This document shows positions 36,065 through 46,172 of a stretch of DNA of 64,000 nucleotides, piece by piece. Source of the DNA: Novosphingopyxis baekryungensis DSM 16222 (GTDB taxonomy: Bacteria; Pseudomonadota; Alphaproteobacteria; Sphingomonadales; Sphingomonadaceae); the NCBI RefSeq assembly GCF_000420305.1, contig NZ_ATUR01000003.1, positions 248,001 to 312,000 of the forward strand, written 5' to 3'. A program made the translations under genes and the position numbers. The notes beneath the pieces are model-generated. The model made no database searches, had not been told where the DNA came from, and saw nothing but the letters and a program-made list of their open reading frames with translations. Numbering within the stretch: position 1 is the first letter of the stretch; every line of letters begins with the position of its first letter.

Positions 36065-37084
36065 ATGAAATATCCTAACAGTCCAATATCGGGAACGCTC
36101 GCTTCGCGTCAGTCGGGCATGGATGAAACTGATTATCAGGGTCGAAACACCCCGACGGGCAAAGCAAAGTCCCATTATGCGCGCTTCCGCAGCGATCCCC
36201 ATTACCTTCCAAAATATTATATCTATACTATCGCGTGTCTCTGGCCGCTGACTCTGCTCGCGGAGTTTTTCACAGCGCATGTGCGCAGTATCGATCATAT
36301 AGCGTTCTGGATCGTGGGCATGCTGCTGTTGATAGCCCCAAGCTTTTCCCTCATTTTCGTCTCGGGCCTATATTTTATGCTTTTGGCCGCGTTCATGCCG
36401 ACAGGATTCCTGAATCCGATCGCGCTTGCTTGTATGGCATTCGGCATATTGTTGGGCATTATGTCAGCAGCCCTGATGCATAATGCAGCGCATGATAATT
36501 TCCCGCAAACGTGGCAAAGCCGCTTGATCGGGGAAATATGCGGTTTGTTTCAACTCACCGGATTTGTCGGATGGTCAATATCGCATACGATACATCATTC
36601 CGCGCCGGACAATCCAGAAAAGGATGCCCACGCCCCAGGTCACTTGTCTTTCGGCAGCTACATGACCAGCATGGGCACTTTGATGAAAGACAATCTAACG
36701 AACAAATATTTCGAGATATTTGGCGTCAACCGCGAGACCAAACGAACATGGTCCCTTCTGGGTCGCTTTCTACCAGTCGTGCGATACACAAGAGTGTTCT
36801 TCATATTCGTTCTGATGGGACCGGTTTTATTCGCCACATTCTATGTTCCGTTTAAAATCGCAAACGCCTTGATCTATGGCGATTTCAATTATCGAACCCA
36901 CAGGCCGATGTCTGACGGTAGCTTTGAAGTTCTCAACCTGAATCACAATGTTTGGCTTCGGTTTCTGAACGCCATCTCGTTCGGGTCATATTTTCACAAA
37001 AACCATCATCGCTCCCCTAATATCTTCAACCCGCGCTACGCTAGGGATGACGGCAAACCGTTCATAACCCATCGTGTCGATTGA
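36065..37084 (+). CDS. Membrane fatty acid desaturase family protein
   Basis: A 339-residue polytopic protein with the three histidine boxes of the di-iron desaturase/hydroxylase family: HNAAH at 139-143, HTIHH at 174-178 and HKNHH at 311-315. Four hydrophobic helices lie around 50-135 and about 240-265. It should introduce a double bond or hydroxyl group into a membrane lipid or acyl chain; the substrate is unknown. The ATG at 36065 is preceded by GGGTAAAG; in-frame ATGs at 36005, 36008 and 36050 could extend it. It stands alone between AT-richer spacers, so its link to the polysaccharide genes is not shown. Confidence 0.85.
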   Translation: MKYPNSPISGTLASRQSGMDETDYQGRNTPTGKAKSHYARFRSDPHYLPKYYIYTIACLWPLTLLAEFFTAHVRSIDHIAFWIVGMLLLIAPSFSLIFVSGLYFMLLAAFMPTGFLNPIALACMAFGILLGIMSAALMHNAAHDNFPQTWQSRLIGEICGLFQLTGFVGWSISHTIHHSAPDNPEKDAHAPGHLSFGSYMTSMGTLMKDNLTNKYFEIFGVNRETKRTWSLLGRFLPVVRYTRVFFIFVLMGPVLFATFYVPFKIANALIYGDFNYRTHRPMSDGSFEVLNLNHNVWLRFLNAISFGSYFHKNHHRSPNIFNPRYARDDGKPFITHRVD

Positions 37085-37307
37085 CATTTCGGCTGACCTC
37101 GAGCTTCGATGGAGCACGGCCGTCTAGCGGGTGTTAACGTTCCACAATTTATCGTGGCCAATTCGAGACAGCCATATGCTCTGATGCTGGGTAATCGCTG
37201 ATATGCCCGCTTGTCTTCTTTGGCCTGTTGCAGGTCATGTGCCCGCAGTCCACGTGGCGGCTTAAATCACTTGAGTAGGCCAAGTGACGCAATCGGCGAT
37301 GCTAAAC
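37085..37307. other. Spacer without recognised gene
   Basis: About 220 bases between the convergent desaturase and PilZ genes. A weak CCACGTGG palindrome is present near 37248-37256. No terminator with a T-run and no small gene was recognised. Confidence 0.3.
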
Positions 37308-37832
37308 TTATCCCGAGATCAGAACGTAAGCGACAGCCGCTATTAGCGCCCAAAGAACTAACGCGATCGTAAAAGCCGCCGAAAAATTGATCGCAGGCTC
37401 GATCGGGCGATTTTTGTCATAGATGGGCGCAGTTTCGATCGAGTCTTTTTCCGCGGTTGGCAAATCTTTTGTGGGTGGCGACTTGAGCAACATCGTGCTG
37501 ATGTCGCTTTTTGAAATCGGATCGAAAAATTCGCACCCAACGAACGGTCCGCTTTGCCACACGACACAGGCTGCTACAGCGCCGACGTCGGGAAGATTTA
37601 TTTCGACTCGGTCTTTCACGCTCAAATTCGACGACTCGGTTTCCAGGAGCAAACCGCGGAACGAAATGTTGCGAATGATGATGGGAATTTCAGTATTCCC
37701 ATATGACCTTGTCGTAGCTTGCAAGCGCAGTCGGCGGCGCTTCGCATCGCGCCGGTTCGAAGGGCCTGCGAGATCAACAGAGCTTTGACCGCCGAGATCA
37801 TCAATCTTCGTCAGTGTCGAAATTTTGTACAT
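37308..37832 (-). CDS. PilZ-domain protein with C-terminal membrane helix
   Basis: A 174-residue protein. The PilZ c-di-GMP-binding signature is present: the RxxxR-type basic cluster RRDAKRRR at 27-34 and NISFRG at 55-60 ([D/N]xSxxG), then the beta-barrel strand ACVVWQSGPFVGCEFF. A hydrophobic helix at about 150-172 anchors it in the membrane, with the PilZ domain in the cytoplasm. C-di-GMP commonly controls exopolysaccharide synthesis, and this gene lies beside the cluster, so regulation of that pathway is a reasonable inference. No partner domain is present. Confidence 0.84.
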   Translation of the reverse strand: MYKISTLTKIDDLGGQSSVDLAGPSNRRDAKRRRLRLQATTRSYGNTEIPIIIRNISFRGLLLETESSNLSVKDRVEINLPDVGAVAACVVWQSGPFVGCEFFDPISKSDISTMLLKSPPTKDLPTAEKDSIETAPIYDKNRPIEPAINFSAAFTIALVLWALIAAVAYVLISG

Positions 37833-37983
37833 CTGCAGATATTACAGACTGGTGGTTAAGATGCGGTGTGCGTGCAGCAGAACTGCGCAGCAGAAACGCT
37901 GCAGGCAGATGAAATCACTCAGGCTGCATTAGATCCTTCAGCCGACATTCTGGACGATGTCCAAGCAAGCGCAGCCAGGACGA

Positions 37984-38232
37984 TCATTGCCGCAAAAAGG
38001 GCAACTTCACCTTCAAAACAATGAAAATATACCCAATTACGGAGCCGAGAATGATCGCCGCTACAATGTCATAGCCTTCATTACCGACGTAATTGGCCAC
38101 GGCGCATCCTACAGCCGGCGGAATATACTGCCAAAGCTTGTCCCGAGGTTCATCTTCGGATGATCGCTGCATCAATAAGGTCAGCAGGCCCGCAAAGGCG
38201 AAAACCGTGATCCAATCCCAAAATGTTTCCAC
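37984..38232 (-). CDS. XrtV sorting-system accessory-type small membrane protein
   Basis: An 82-residue protein with an N-terminal helix (about 8-22), the polar motif QRSSEDEPRDKLWQY at 22-36, a middle segment AVGCAVANYVGNEGYD, and a second helix at about 56-75. From memory this matches the small sphingomonad protein named as an accessory of the exosortase V system; I could not confirm it by search. The start is a GTG at 38232 with AAAGG about ten bases upstream. Unusually, it lies about 29 kb from the exosortase gene, across the polysaccharide cluster and next to the PilZ gene. Confidence 0.7.
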   Translation of the reverse strand: METFWDWITVFAFAGLLTLLMQRSSEDEPRDKLWQYIPPAVGCAVANYVGNEGYDIVAAIILGSVIGYIFIVLKVKLPFLRQ

Positions 38233-38458
38233 AAACCGGCCTTTTTACTGAGTGACTGAAAACGCGCCGTGAGGGATATCTCTATGGCCGCTTGCAGCAA
38301 CGTGTATTTACAGGATCTAACAGTTCATCGCCCCCGTGAAAAGACCGGGCTTGGCAAGACAAAGCCGCCAAGGTCCCGCTCAATACAATGCGACGCCCGG
38401 AAATTTGATCGAACTATCGACCTTGGCCGTCGCTTGATGCGGATATGCGAGGCACGCT

Positions 38459-40006
<1,548 letters not shown>

Positions 40007-40044
40007 TTACGGGCACAACCCCAAGTTGGACAGGCAGCGGGCGA

Positions 40045-41562
40045 TCAGCGCTTGGGCGGTTCGCCACGACCCCGCGCCGGATAGCGCTGCTTGTCGCCGA
40101 AATAGCGGCCCAGCGCCACGTGCAGATCGGCATCCTCCGCCGCGCCGCCCAGTTCGGTGGCATCGGTCAACGCGTCATCCGGCCCGTGATAGGCGCCGGA
40201 GATAAAGGCGTTGAGCTGCGCGCTGTCCGAAAAGGCGCCATTGGCCATCACGGTCGGCACGCCTTGTTCCAGCAGCGCCCAGCCATCCTGCCGCTTGATA
40301 TAGGCATTGGCGTCGTCGTCCGCGTCGATTTGGCGGCCGAGCGCCTGCGCCACCTTGGCGACATCGCTCGCGATGGGGGTTTCGCCGCGCCCGATGATCG
40401 CCAGCGGGCTGCCCGCCGGGCCGATCGCGAGCGTATCGAGATTGAGCGCGGCAACGATTCGGTCGAGCGGTACCGGCGGCTCTTCCACAAAGGCTTTGGC
40501 ACCGAGCAGCCCCATTTCCTCTCCGGTGGTAGCAAGGACATAGATATCGCGGTCCAGCCGGGGGGCCTGGGCAAAGCGCCTGGCGACCTCGATCAGCACG
40601 GCGACGCCGCTGGCATTGTCCACTGCGCCATTGCAGATGCGGTCGGCCGCCTCCGGGCTGCGACAGATGCCGAGATGGTCCCAATGCGCGAGCATCAGCA
40701 CCGCGCCGGACTTTGGATCGGTGCCGGGCAGTTTGCCGATGACATTATAGCTCGACAGGCGCGCGACGTCGCTGCTGGCGGACAAATCGGCGGTCAGCGC
40801 CATCGGCTCGGCCAGCGCTGGATCGGCTTCGGCCCGCAGGCGCGCCTCGGCCAGGGTATCGCCCGTGGCCGCGAACAGCCGCCTCGCCGCATCGTCGCTC
40901 ATGCCGCCGTAAAAGGCCGGCTGGCGCGCCTGATCGGCCAGCAGCATGCTGGTCTGGCGATACCAGCCGCCACGCAGGCGGGACACCGGATCGCCGGGAT
41001 CGAAGATCAGCACCACGCCGCTGGCGCCCGCGGCCGCCAGCGCCGCCGCGCGCGCGGCCAGATCGCGATGCTCGCCCGGCGCATGATCGGCCAGCATCAC
41101 CGCAAGCTTGCCCGACAGATCGGGCGCGGCGGCATCCGCGGCGATACCATAGCCCGTAAAGACCAGCGGCACGCGCTGCAGCGCCGCACTGCGATCCCGG
41201 CCCGACAATAGCAGCATCCGTTCCGGGGTCGGCACCGTCTTGCCGTCGCTTGTGTGGAACTGCATGCTGCCGGTCAGCGGTTTGACCGTGACCATGTCCA
41301 CCGGCGCATACCAGCTGTCGCCCGCCGCGCCCGGTTGCAGCCCGGCGGCGCTCCACTGGCTGGCGATGTAATAGACCGCCTTGCGCCCACCCTCGCTATC
41401 GGGCGCGCGGCCTTCCAGCTCGTCGCTTGCCAGATAGGCGATATGCGGGCGCAGATCGTCCGGCGTGATCGACGTCGGTGCCGGCGCAGTCTCGGCAGCC
41501 GCCGGCAACGCTGTTCCCAGCAGCAGGCCAGTGATAGCGAGGGACGCCGCGGCGCGCCTCAT
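40045..41562 (-). CDS. Secreted M28-family metallopeptidase
   Basis: A 505-residue protein with a signal peptide (residues 1-23), a protease-associated-like insert in the first half, and an M28 zinc peptidase domain. The metal ligands fit the family: H293 and D295 in AHWDHLG, D315 in GAVDNASG, the general base E348 with E349 in TGEEMG, and a late AYHGPDD. It should be a periplasmic or extracellular aminopeptidase. Its ATG overlaps the stop of the lyase gene upstream by 4 bases, so both are one operon. An upstream longer frame was rejected. Confidence 0.9.
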   Translation of the reverse strand: MRRAAASLAITGLLLGTALPAAAETAPAPTSITPDDLRPHIAYLASDELEGRAPDSEGGRKAVYYIASQWSAAGLQPGAAGDSWYAPVDMVTVKPLTGSMQFHTSDGKTVPTPERMLLLSGRDRSAALQRVPLVFTGYGIAADAAAPDLSGKLAVMLADHAPGEHRDLAARAAALAAAGASGVVLIFDPGDPVSRLRGGWYRQTSMLLADQARQPAFYGGMSDDAARRLFAATGDTLAEARLRAEADPALAEPMALTADLSASSDVARLSSYNVIGKLPGTDPKSGAVLMLAHWDHLGICRSPEAADRICNGAVDNASGVAVLIEVARRFAQAPRLDRDIYVLATTGEEMGLLGAKAFVEEPPVPLDRIVAALNLDTLAIGPAGSPLAIIGRGETPIASDVAKVAQALGRQIDADDDANAYIKRQDGWALLEQGVPTVMANGAFSDSAQLNAFISGAYHGPDDALTDATELGGAAEDADLHVALGRYFGDKQRYPARGRGEPPKR

Positions 41563-42404
41563 CGCTGGTCGTCCGCGTGCGGCATCGGTGCCTGTCCGGC
41601 GCGGGCGAGCAGTTTCGTCGCCTCCACCACATGCAGGTCCTCGATCATCTCGCCGCGAAAGCGCACTGCCCCGCCCTGCGCCGCCGCGATCAGCGCAGCG
41701 GCCCGTTCCAGCGCAGCCTCGTCCGGCGCGAACAGGCGGTTGGTGGTATCGATCTGGGCAGGATGGATCAGCGTCTTGCCGGCAAAACCATAAGCGCGGC
41801 CCTGGCGGCATTGCCGCTCCAGCATCTCCGCATCGTCCAGGCGGTTGCACACCCCGTCGAACACCGGCTTCTTTGCCGCCGCGCCCGCCAGCACAATCTG
41901 CTGCAGGGCCATTTCCAGCCCCTCGCGGTTCGGCCCGGCCTGCACGCCCAGATCGAGCGCCAGATCATTGGTGCCCGCCAGCAGCCCGGCGACCGGCTCC
42001 ATTGCCGCGATAGCGCGCGCTTCATACACCGCCGCTGCCGTCTCGATCATCGCCAGCAGGGGCACGGCCAGCCGCCCGTTCAGCGCATCGACCGTGGCGG
42101 GTGCCTCCACCTTGGGCAGCACGACATAGTCCAGCGGCAGATCCGCCAGCAGCGCCAGATCGCCATGTTGCCAGTCCGTCCCCACACCGTTGATGCGCAG
42201 CGCGATCAGCTTGTCACCGCCAAAGCCGGCGCGGATGGCCCCGGCGGCGATGGCGCGGGCATCGCGCTTGGCATCGGGCGCAACGGCGTCTTCCAGATCG
42301 ACCACGATCATGTCCGCCGCCAGCCCCGCCGCCTTGTCCAGCGCGCCTTGCCGCCCGCCGGGCACGAACAGCGCCGAACGCACATGCTGGAGCCGAACCG
42401 TCAT
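41559..42404 (-). CDS. HpcH/HpaI (citrate lyase beta-like) CoA-ester lyase
   Basis: A 281-residue TIM-barrel protein of the citrate lyase beta family: RSALFVPGGRQGALDKA at the start, DMIVVDLEDAVAPDAKRDAR, RINGVGTDW, VVLPKVEAP and the metal-site Glu in LLAMIETAAAV. The later LAGTNDLALDLG is also typical. Relatives cleave (S)-citramalyl-, malyl- or methylmalyl-type CoA esters; the exact substrate cannot be told. The longer frame up to 42488 lacks family likeness, so the ATG at 42404 was taken. It is translationally coupled to the M28 peptidase, an odd functional pairing. Confidence 0.88.
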   Translation of the reverse strand: MTVRLQHVRSALFVPGGRQGALDKAAGLAADMIVVDLEDAVAPDAKRDARAIAAGAIRAGFGGDKLIALRINGVGTDWQHGDLALLADLPLDYVVLPKVEAPATVDALNGRLAVPLLAMIETAAAVYEARAIAAMEPVAGLLAGTNDLALDLGVQAGPNREGLEMALQQIVLAGAAAKKPVFDGVCNRLDDAEMLERQCRQGRAYGFAGKTLIHPAQIDTTNRLFAPDEAALERAAALIAAAQGGAVRFRGEMIEDLHVVEATKLLARAGQAPMPHADDQR

Positions 42405-42503
42405 TGCCACATCGTCGCTCCTGCACCGTCTTTGGTCGAATAAAGCTTCCCTTGCGGCACCCTTTGCCGCAAAACATGGGCGTCGCAAAGGGAGGAATTA
42501 CGG

Positions 42504-43526
42504 GTGATCTATCTGGTTGGCGCCATCGCGCTTCTGGTTCTGGTCTATGGATTGATGGGCGTGAAGATCGTCCATCAGGGTTTCCATTACACTATCGAGC
42601 ATTTCGGCCGCTACACCACCACCGCCACCCCCGGCCTCGTCTTCGTGCCGCCCTTTTTCTACGGCGTCGGCCGCAAGGTGAACATGATGGAACAGGTGCT
42701 CGACATTCCGGGCCAGGAGATCATCACCAAGGACAACGCCATGATCCAGTGTGACGGCGTGGTGTTCTTCCAGGTGCTCGATGCCCCCAAGGCGGCCTAT
42801 GAAGTGTCCGACCTCTACAATGCGATCCTGAACCTCACGACCACCAATCTGCGCACCGTGATGGGATCGATGGACCTCGATGAAACCCTGTCCAAGCGCG
42901 ATCAGATCAACGCGCGACTGCTGCACGTCGTCGACGATGCGACCACGCCCTGGGGCGTCAAGATCACGCGCGTCGAGATCAAGGATATCCGCCCGCCGTC
43001 CGATATCGTGGAGGCCATGGCCCGCCAGATGAAGGCCGAGCGGATCAAGCGCGCGCAGATTCTGGACGCCGAGGGCGACCGGGCGTCGAACATCCTGCGC
43101 GCCGAGGGTGAGAAGCAGTCCAAGATCCTCGCCGCCGAAGGCCGCCGGGAAGCCGCCTTTCGCGATTCCGAAGCGCGCGAGCGTGAGGCCGAGGCTGAGG
43201 CCCGCGCCACACAGGTGGTGTCCGAGGCGATCCGCGACGGCAATCCGCAGGCGCTCAACTATTTCGTGGCGCAGGATTATGTGAAGGCCATCAGCGGCTT
43301 TGCCACCTCGCCCAACGCCAAGACCATTCTGTTCCCCGTGGAGGCGACGCAGCTAATCGGCACGATCGGCGGTATCGGCGAGCTGGCGCGCGAGGCGCTG
43401 GGCGGCCATGCCGATGCAGCCACGGCCAAGGAAAAGCCATCGCAGATCGTCGCCAGCCCGTTTGCGGCAGAACGCACCCGCGACGGCGGCGGTCTTGCCA
43501 CCGGCGACGGGCCGCGCGGCAGCTGA
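42504..43526 (+). CDS. SPFH/stomatin-like membrane protein (paraslipin/QmcA type)
   Basis: A 340-residue protein with one N-terminal helix (residues 2-22), an SPFH domain (about 22-180; IVHQGFHYTIEHFGRY, KDNAMIQCDGVVFFQV) and a coiled, Ala/Glu/Arg-rich region (185-245). Such proteins form large cages or microdomains in the membrane and work with NfeD proteins; an NfeD gene follows after four bases. GTG start at 42504 with GGAGG eight bases upstream. The C-terminal tail is low-complexity. Confidence 0.92.
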   Translation: MIYLVGAIALLVLVYGLMGVKIVHQGFHYTIEHFGRYTTTATPGLVFVPPFFYGVGRKVNMMEQVLDIPGQEIITKDNAMIQCDGVVFFQVLDAPKAAYEVSDLYNAILNLTTTNLRTVMGSMDLDETLSKRDQINARLLHVVDDATTPWGVKITRVEIKDIRPPSDIVEAMARQMKAERIKRAQILDAEGDRASNILRAEGEKQSKILAAEGRREAAFRDSEAREREAEAEARATQVVSEAIRDGNPQALNYFVAQDYVKAISGFATSPNAKTILFPVEATQLIGTIGGIGELAREALGGHADAATAKEKPSQIVASPFAAERTRDGGGLATGDGPRGS

Positions 43527-43530
43527 CCGA

Positions 43531-43983
43531 ATGGACGATATCGATCCCTATCTGCTGTGGATGATCGGCGGCGTGCTGCTGGTCGTGGCGGAAATGCTGG
43601 TGCCGGGCATCTATCTGCTGTTCGTCGGCGCCGCCGCCGTGCTGACCGGGGTGGCGACGTGGATGTATGATTTCGGCCCGGTCTTCCAGATCGGCCTGTT
43701 CGCGCTGTTTCTGCTCGCCGCGATCCTGATCGGCAACCAAGTCTACAAGCGCAATCCGGTCGCCAGCAGCGATCCCGATCTCAACAACCGCTCGGCCCGG
43801 CTGGTCGGCACCTCGGTCACCGTGATCGATGCCGTCAGCGCCAATGGCGGGCGCGTAAAGGTTGGCGACGGTGTCTGGCCCGCACGCGGCCCCGATCTGG
43901 CCGTGGGCGAAACGGCCCGCGTCCTGCATGTCGACGGCGGCGTGCTGGTGCTGGAAAAACCGCAAGGCCTGATCGAATCCTGA
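43531..43983 (+). CDS. NfeD-family membrane protein
   Basis: A 150-residue protein with three closely spaced hydrophobic helices (about 8-68) and a C-terminal OB-fold domain (LNNRSARLVGTSVTVIDAV...GRVKVGDGVWPARGPDL), as in short NfeD proteins. It is the partner of the SPFH protein encoded directly upstream, four bases away, and the pair likely acts in membrane microdomain quality control. It lacks the ClpP-like protease domain of long NfeD proteins. Confidence 0.92.
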   Translation: MDDIDPYLLWMIGGVLLVVAEMLVPGIYLLFVGAAAVLTGVATWMYDFGPVFQIGLFALFLLAAILIGNQVYKRNPVASSDPDLNNRSARLVGTSVTVIDAVSANGGRVKVGDGVWPARGPDLAVGETARVLHVDGGVLVLEKPQGLIES

Positions 43984-44111
43984 GCAGTCCCAGATCGCAC
44001 AGGATATCCCGCGCGAACGATCCCGTTGCGACGAAAACCAACCAAGACCGTCAACAGACCGAACCAACACAGGACTTGGCGCGCCCGGCGCGAGCGGGCA
44101 AAAGACGGCGC

Positions 44112-44624
44112 ATGACAGCACCCCTCTCCTTCCGCCCCGCCGATGCATCCGATATCCCGGCGCTGCATGCGCTGATCGAGGGCGCCTATCGCGGAGAGAC
44201 GGCCCGGCAGGGATGGACGCATGAGGCAGACCTGATCGCCACCCCGCGCACCAGCGCCGAAGAACTGGCCGGGATCATCGCATCGACCGACAGCCGAATG
44301 CTGACGGCCTGGCGCGATGGCAGCCTGATCGGCACGGTCCATATCGCGCGCCGCGCGCCCGGCGGGGCCTATCTGGGTATGTTGACGGTCGATCCGGCGG
44401 CCCAGGAGGGCGGACTGGGCAAACAGATCCTGGCGCATGCCGAGACGCAGGCGGCGCAGATATTCGGCGCCCGGAGCATGACCATGTGGGTGATCACCGG
44501 GCGGCCGGAGCTCATCGCCTTCTACAAGCGGCGCGGCTATGCGCCGACCGGCGAGACCGAGCCTTATCCCGTCCCGCTCGATCCGCCGCTGGAATTTGCG
44601 GTCTTGCGCAAGGCGCCGATCTAG
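44112..44624 (+). CDS. GNAT-family N-acetyltransferase
   Basis: A 170-residue GNAT-fold enzyme: LSFRPADASDIPALHALI at the start, the acetyl-CoA-binding strand and loop YLGMLTVDPAAQEGGLGKQILAHAE near 88-112, and a final IAFYKRRGYAPTGE. The pyrophosphate-binding Q/RxxGxG/A motif is slightly altered (EGGLGK). Substrate unknown. The ATG at 44112 was chosen over an in-frame upstream start at 44076. The end overlaps the convergent marR-type gene by 4 bases. Confidence 0.88.
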   Translation: MTAPLSFRPADASDIPALHALIEGAYRGETARQGWTHEADLIATPRTSAEELAGIIASTDSRMLTAWRDGSLIGTVHIARRAPGGAYLGMLTVDPAAQEGGLGKQILAHAETQAAQIFGARSMTMWVITGRPELIAFYKRRGYAPTGETEPYPVPLDPPLEFAVLRKAPI

Positions 44625-45088
44625 CCCGCGCCCTCTTCCACGCCCTTACTTCCCTCCGCGGAAATCAGGGCATCGTGGAAGGCCTTCACCTCCTCGTTGA
44701 TTTCCTGCAGGCGTTCATTGGTCATGTCGGTGCGGTCCTCCACCATTTCGGCCAGGCATTCGGTCTCTTCCCAGCGGACCTGACCGCGTTCGGTCAGGCG
44801 GACGATGATCTGCCGTTCGTCGTCGGGATCGCGTGTCCGGGTCACCATTCCGCCGCTTTCCAGCCTTTTGGCCAGCGGTGTCACGGTACTGGAATCGAGG
44901 CTCAATCGCTTCGCGATCGCACCGATGGTCATCCCGTCGTCGGTTTCGTGCAGGGCCTGCAGAACCAGCAACTGCGGAAAGGTGATGCCCAGCCGATCCA
45001 GCACCGGCTTATAGACCCGGTTGACCGCCATCGACGTGGCGTAGAGCGAAAAGCAAAGCTGCTGATCGAGTGAAAGCCGTTGGCCCAT
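44621..45088 (-). CDS. ohrR: OhrR-type MarR-family repressor, two-cysteine form
   Basis: A 155-residue winged-helix regulator. The start LSLDQQLCFSLYA with C12 is the OhrR peroxide-sensing site; the winged helix follows (IGAIAKRLSLDSSTVTPLAKRLESGGMVTRTRDPDDERQ, with the usual D-x-R wing). A second Cys at C111 (TECLAEM) fits the two-Cys type that forms an intersubunit disulfide with organic hydroperoxides. It is divergent from ohr, and the 110-base gap holds a palindrome that is a good operator candidate. Autoregulation and repression of ohr are inferred from the family. Confidence 0.92.
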   Translation of the reverse strand: MGQRLSLDQQLCFSLYATSMAVNRVYKPVLDRLGITFPQLLVLQALHETDDGMTIGAIAKRLSLDSSTVTPLAKRLESGGMVTRTRDPDDERQIIVRLTERGQVRWEETECLAEMVEDRTDMTNERLQEINEEVKAFHDALISAEGSKGVEEGAG

Positions 45089-45165
45089 GAATAAACCCTC
45101 TGATGCCGCAACCGGCGGCCATTTGCCTGACGAACAATTTTCTGGACAATCGCCACCGCGATTTA

Positions 45166-45187
45166 TAGTTCTTTATCGCGATAACTA
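45166..45187. promoter_or_regulatory. Palindromic operator candidate for OhrR
   Basis: Between ohrR and ohr, just upstream of the ohr ribosome-binding site, lies TAGTT-CTTTATCGCGAT-AACTA, with a perfect inner palindrome TTATCGCGATAA at 45173-45184 and flanking TAGTT/AACTA repeats. Position and form match an OhrR binding site that would block ohr transcription. Confidence 0.65.
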
Positions 45188-45198
45188 AGGAGTGCGGT

Positions 45199-45624
45199 GT
45201 GACGATCGACGTTAGATACCGAACTATTGCAACAGCAAGCGATGGCCGCAATAGCGTTGTGCGTTCGGAAGATGGCCGAATTGGGCTGAAGCTCTCCGCA
45301 CCTGAGGAGCTGGGGGGCGCGGGCGGCGCCGGCACCAATTCCACCCAGCTCTTTGCAGCCGGATTCGCCTCCTGTTTCATGATGGCGCTCAAGTCGGCCG
45401 GGCGACGATGCGACATGCCGGTGTCGCAGGACACGGCGGTGACGGCACATGTCGGCTTCGGCCCGGACATCGATGGCGGTTTCGGTCTCACGGTCGATCT
45501 GGAGGTCTCGCTGCCCAGAATGGAGCGGCGTGATGCGGAAATGCTGATCGAACAGGCCGATGCCCTGTGTTCCTACAGCCGGGCGACCCGTGGCAATGTG
45601 CAGGTCGGCTACTCCCTCGCCTGA
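45199..45624 (+). CDS. ohr: Organic hydroperoxide resistance protein
   Basis: A 141-residue thiol peroxidase of the Ohr/OsmC fold that reduces organic hydroperoxides with lipoyl-type thiols. The two redox cysteines are C59 in AAGFASCFMMA and C124 in ADALCSYSRATRGNV, the canonical Ohr motifs; GGAGGAGTNSTQLFAAG precedes the first. The GTG start has AAGGAG six bases upstream. Divergent ohrR and the palindrome before the gene point to peroxide-induced expression. Confidence 0.95.
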   Translation: MTIDVRYRTIATASDGRNSVVRSEDGRIGLKLSAPEELGGAGGAGTNSTQLFAAGFASCFMMALKSAGRRCDMPVSQDTAVTAHVGFGPDIDGGFGLTVDLEVSLPRMERRDAEMLIEQADALCSYSRATRGNVQVGYSLA

Positions 45625-45752
45625 ATGCGGGCGCGAAGGCGAGGCCCTCTCGCCCTGAAATTCATCGCCCGGTCGTTTCCTGTTGGGCGTTCCGACCCAG
45701 CAGTGCGTTGCCGATGATATCCCCCATAATGGGGCATCGAAGGAGACGCATG

Positions 45753-46172
45753 ATGAGTATTTTCGGCAAGATGAAAGACGCGATTTTCGGGCAGAAGGAC
45801 AAGCCCGTCGCCAAGCCGGCCGCCCCCACCGCCAATACCGCACCCCGTCCGGCCGATCCTGCGGTTGCCAAAACGCCCGCAACCGCTCCGGCCCAACCAC
45901 AGGTGCAAAAGGCCATATCGCAGGACGATGTGGAACAGATGCTGGAAAGCAAACAGGGCAGCGACACGTTGAACTGGCGCACGTCGATCGTGGACCTCAT
46001 GAAGCTCGTCGGGATCGATCCCAGTCTGGAAAACCGCAAGGAGCTGGCGCAGGAACTCGGTTACACCGGAGAGCGCAACGGCAGCGCCGAGATGAACATG
46101 TGGCTGCACGAAAAAGTGATGCAGGAACTGGCGAGCCATGGCGGCCGCGTATCGTCCGACCTGAAGGATTAA
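45753..46172 (+). CDS. DUF3597-domain protein
   Basis: A 139-residue, probably cytoplasmic protein. It starts with MSIFGKMKDAIFG, has a Pro/Ala-rich linker (about 20-60) and a DUF3597 domain (DDVEQMLESKQGSDTLNWRTSIVDLMKLVGIDPSLENRKELAQELGY). A KfrB/LysM-like role has not been shown; the function of the family is unknown. The second of two adjacent ATGs (45753) fits the AGGAG site seven bases upstream better than 45750. Its stop overlaps the convergent mscS stop by 4 bases. Confidence 0.85.
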   Translation: MSIFGKMKDAIFGQKDKPVAKPAAPTANTAPRPADPAVAKTPATAPAQPQVQKAISQDDVEQMLESKQGSDTLNWRTSIVDLMKLVGIDPSLENRKELAQELGYTGERNGSAEMNMWLHEKVMQELASHGGRVSSDLKD

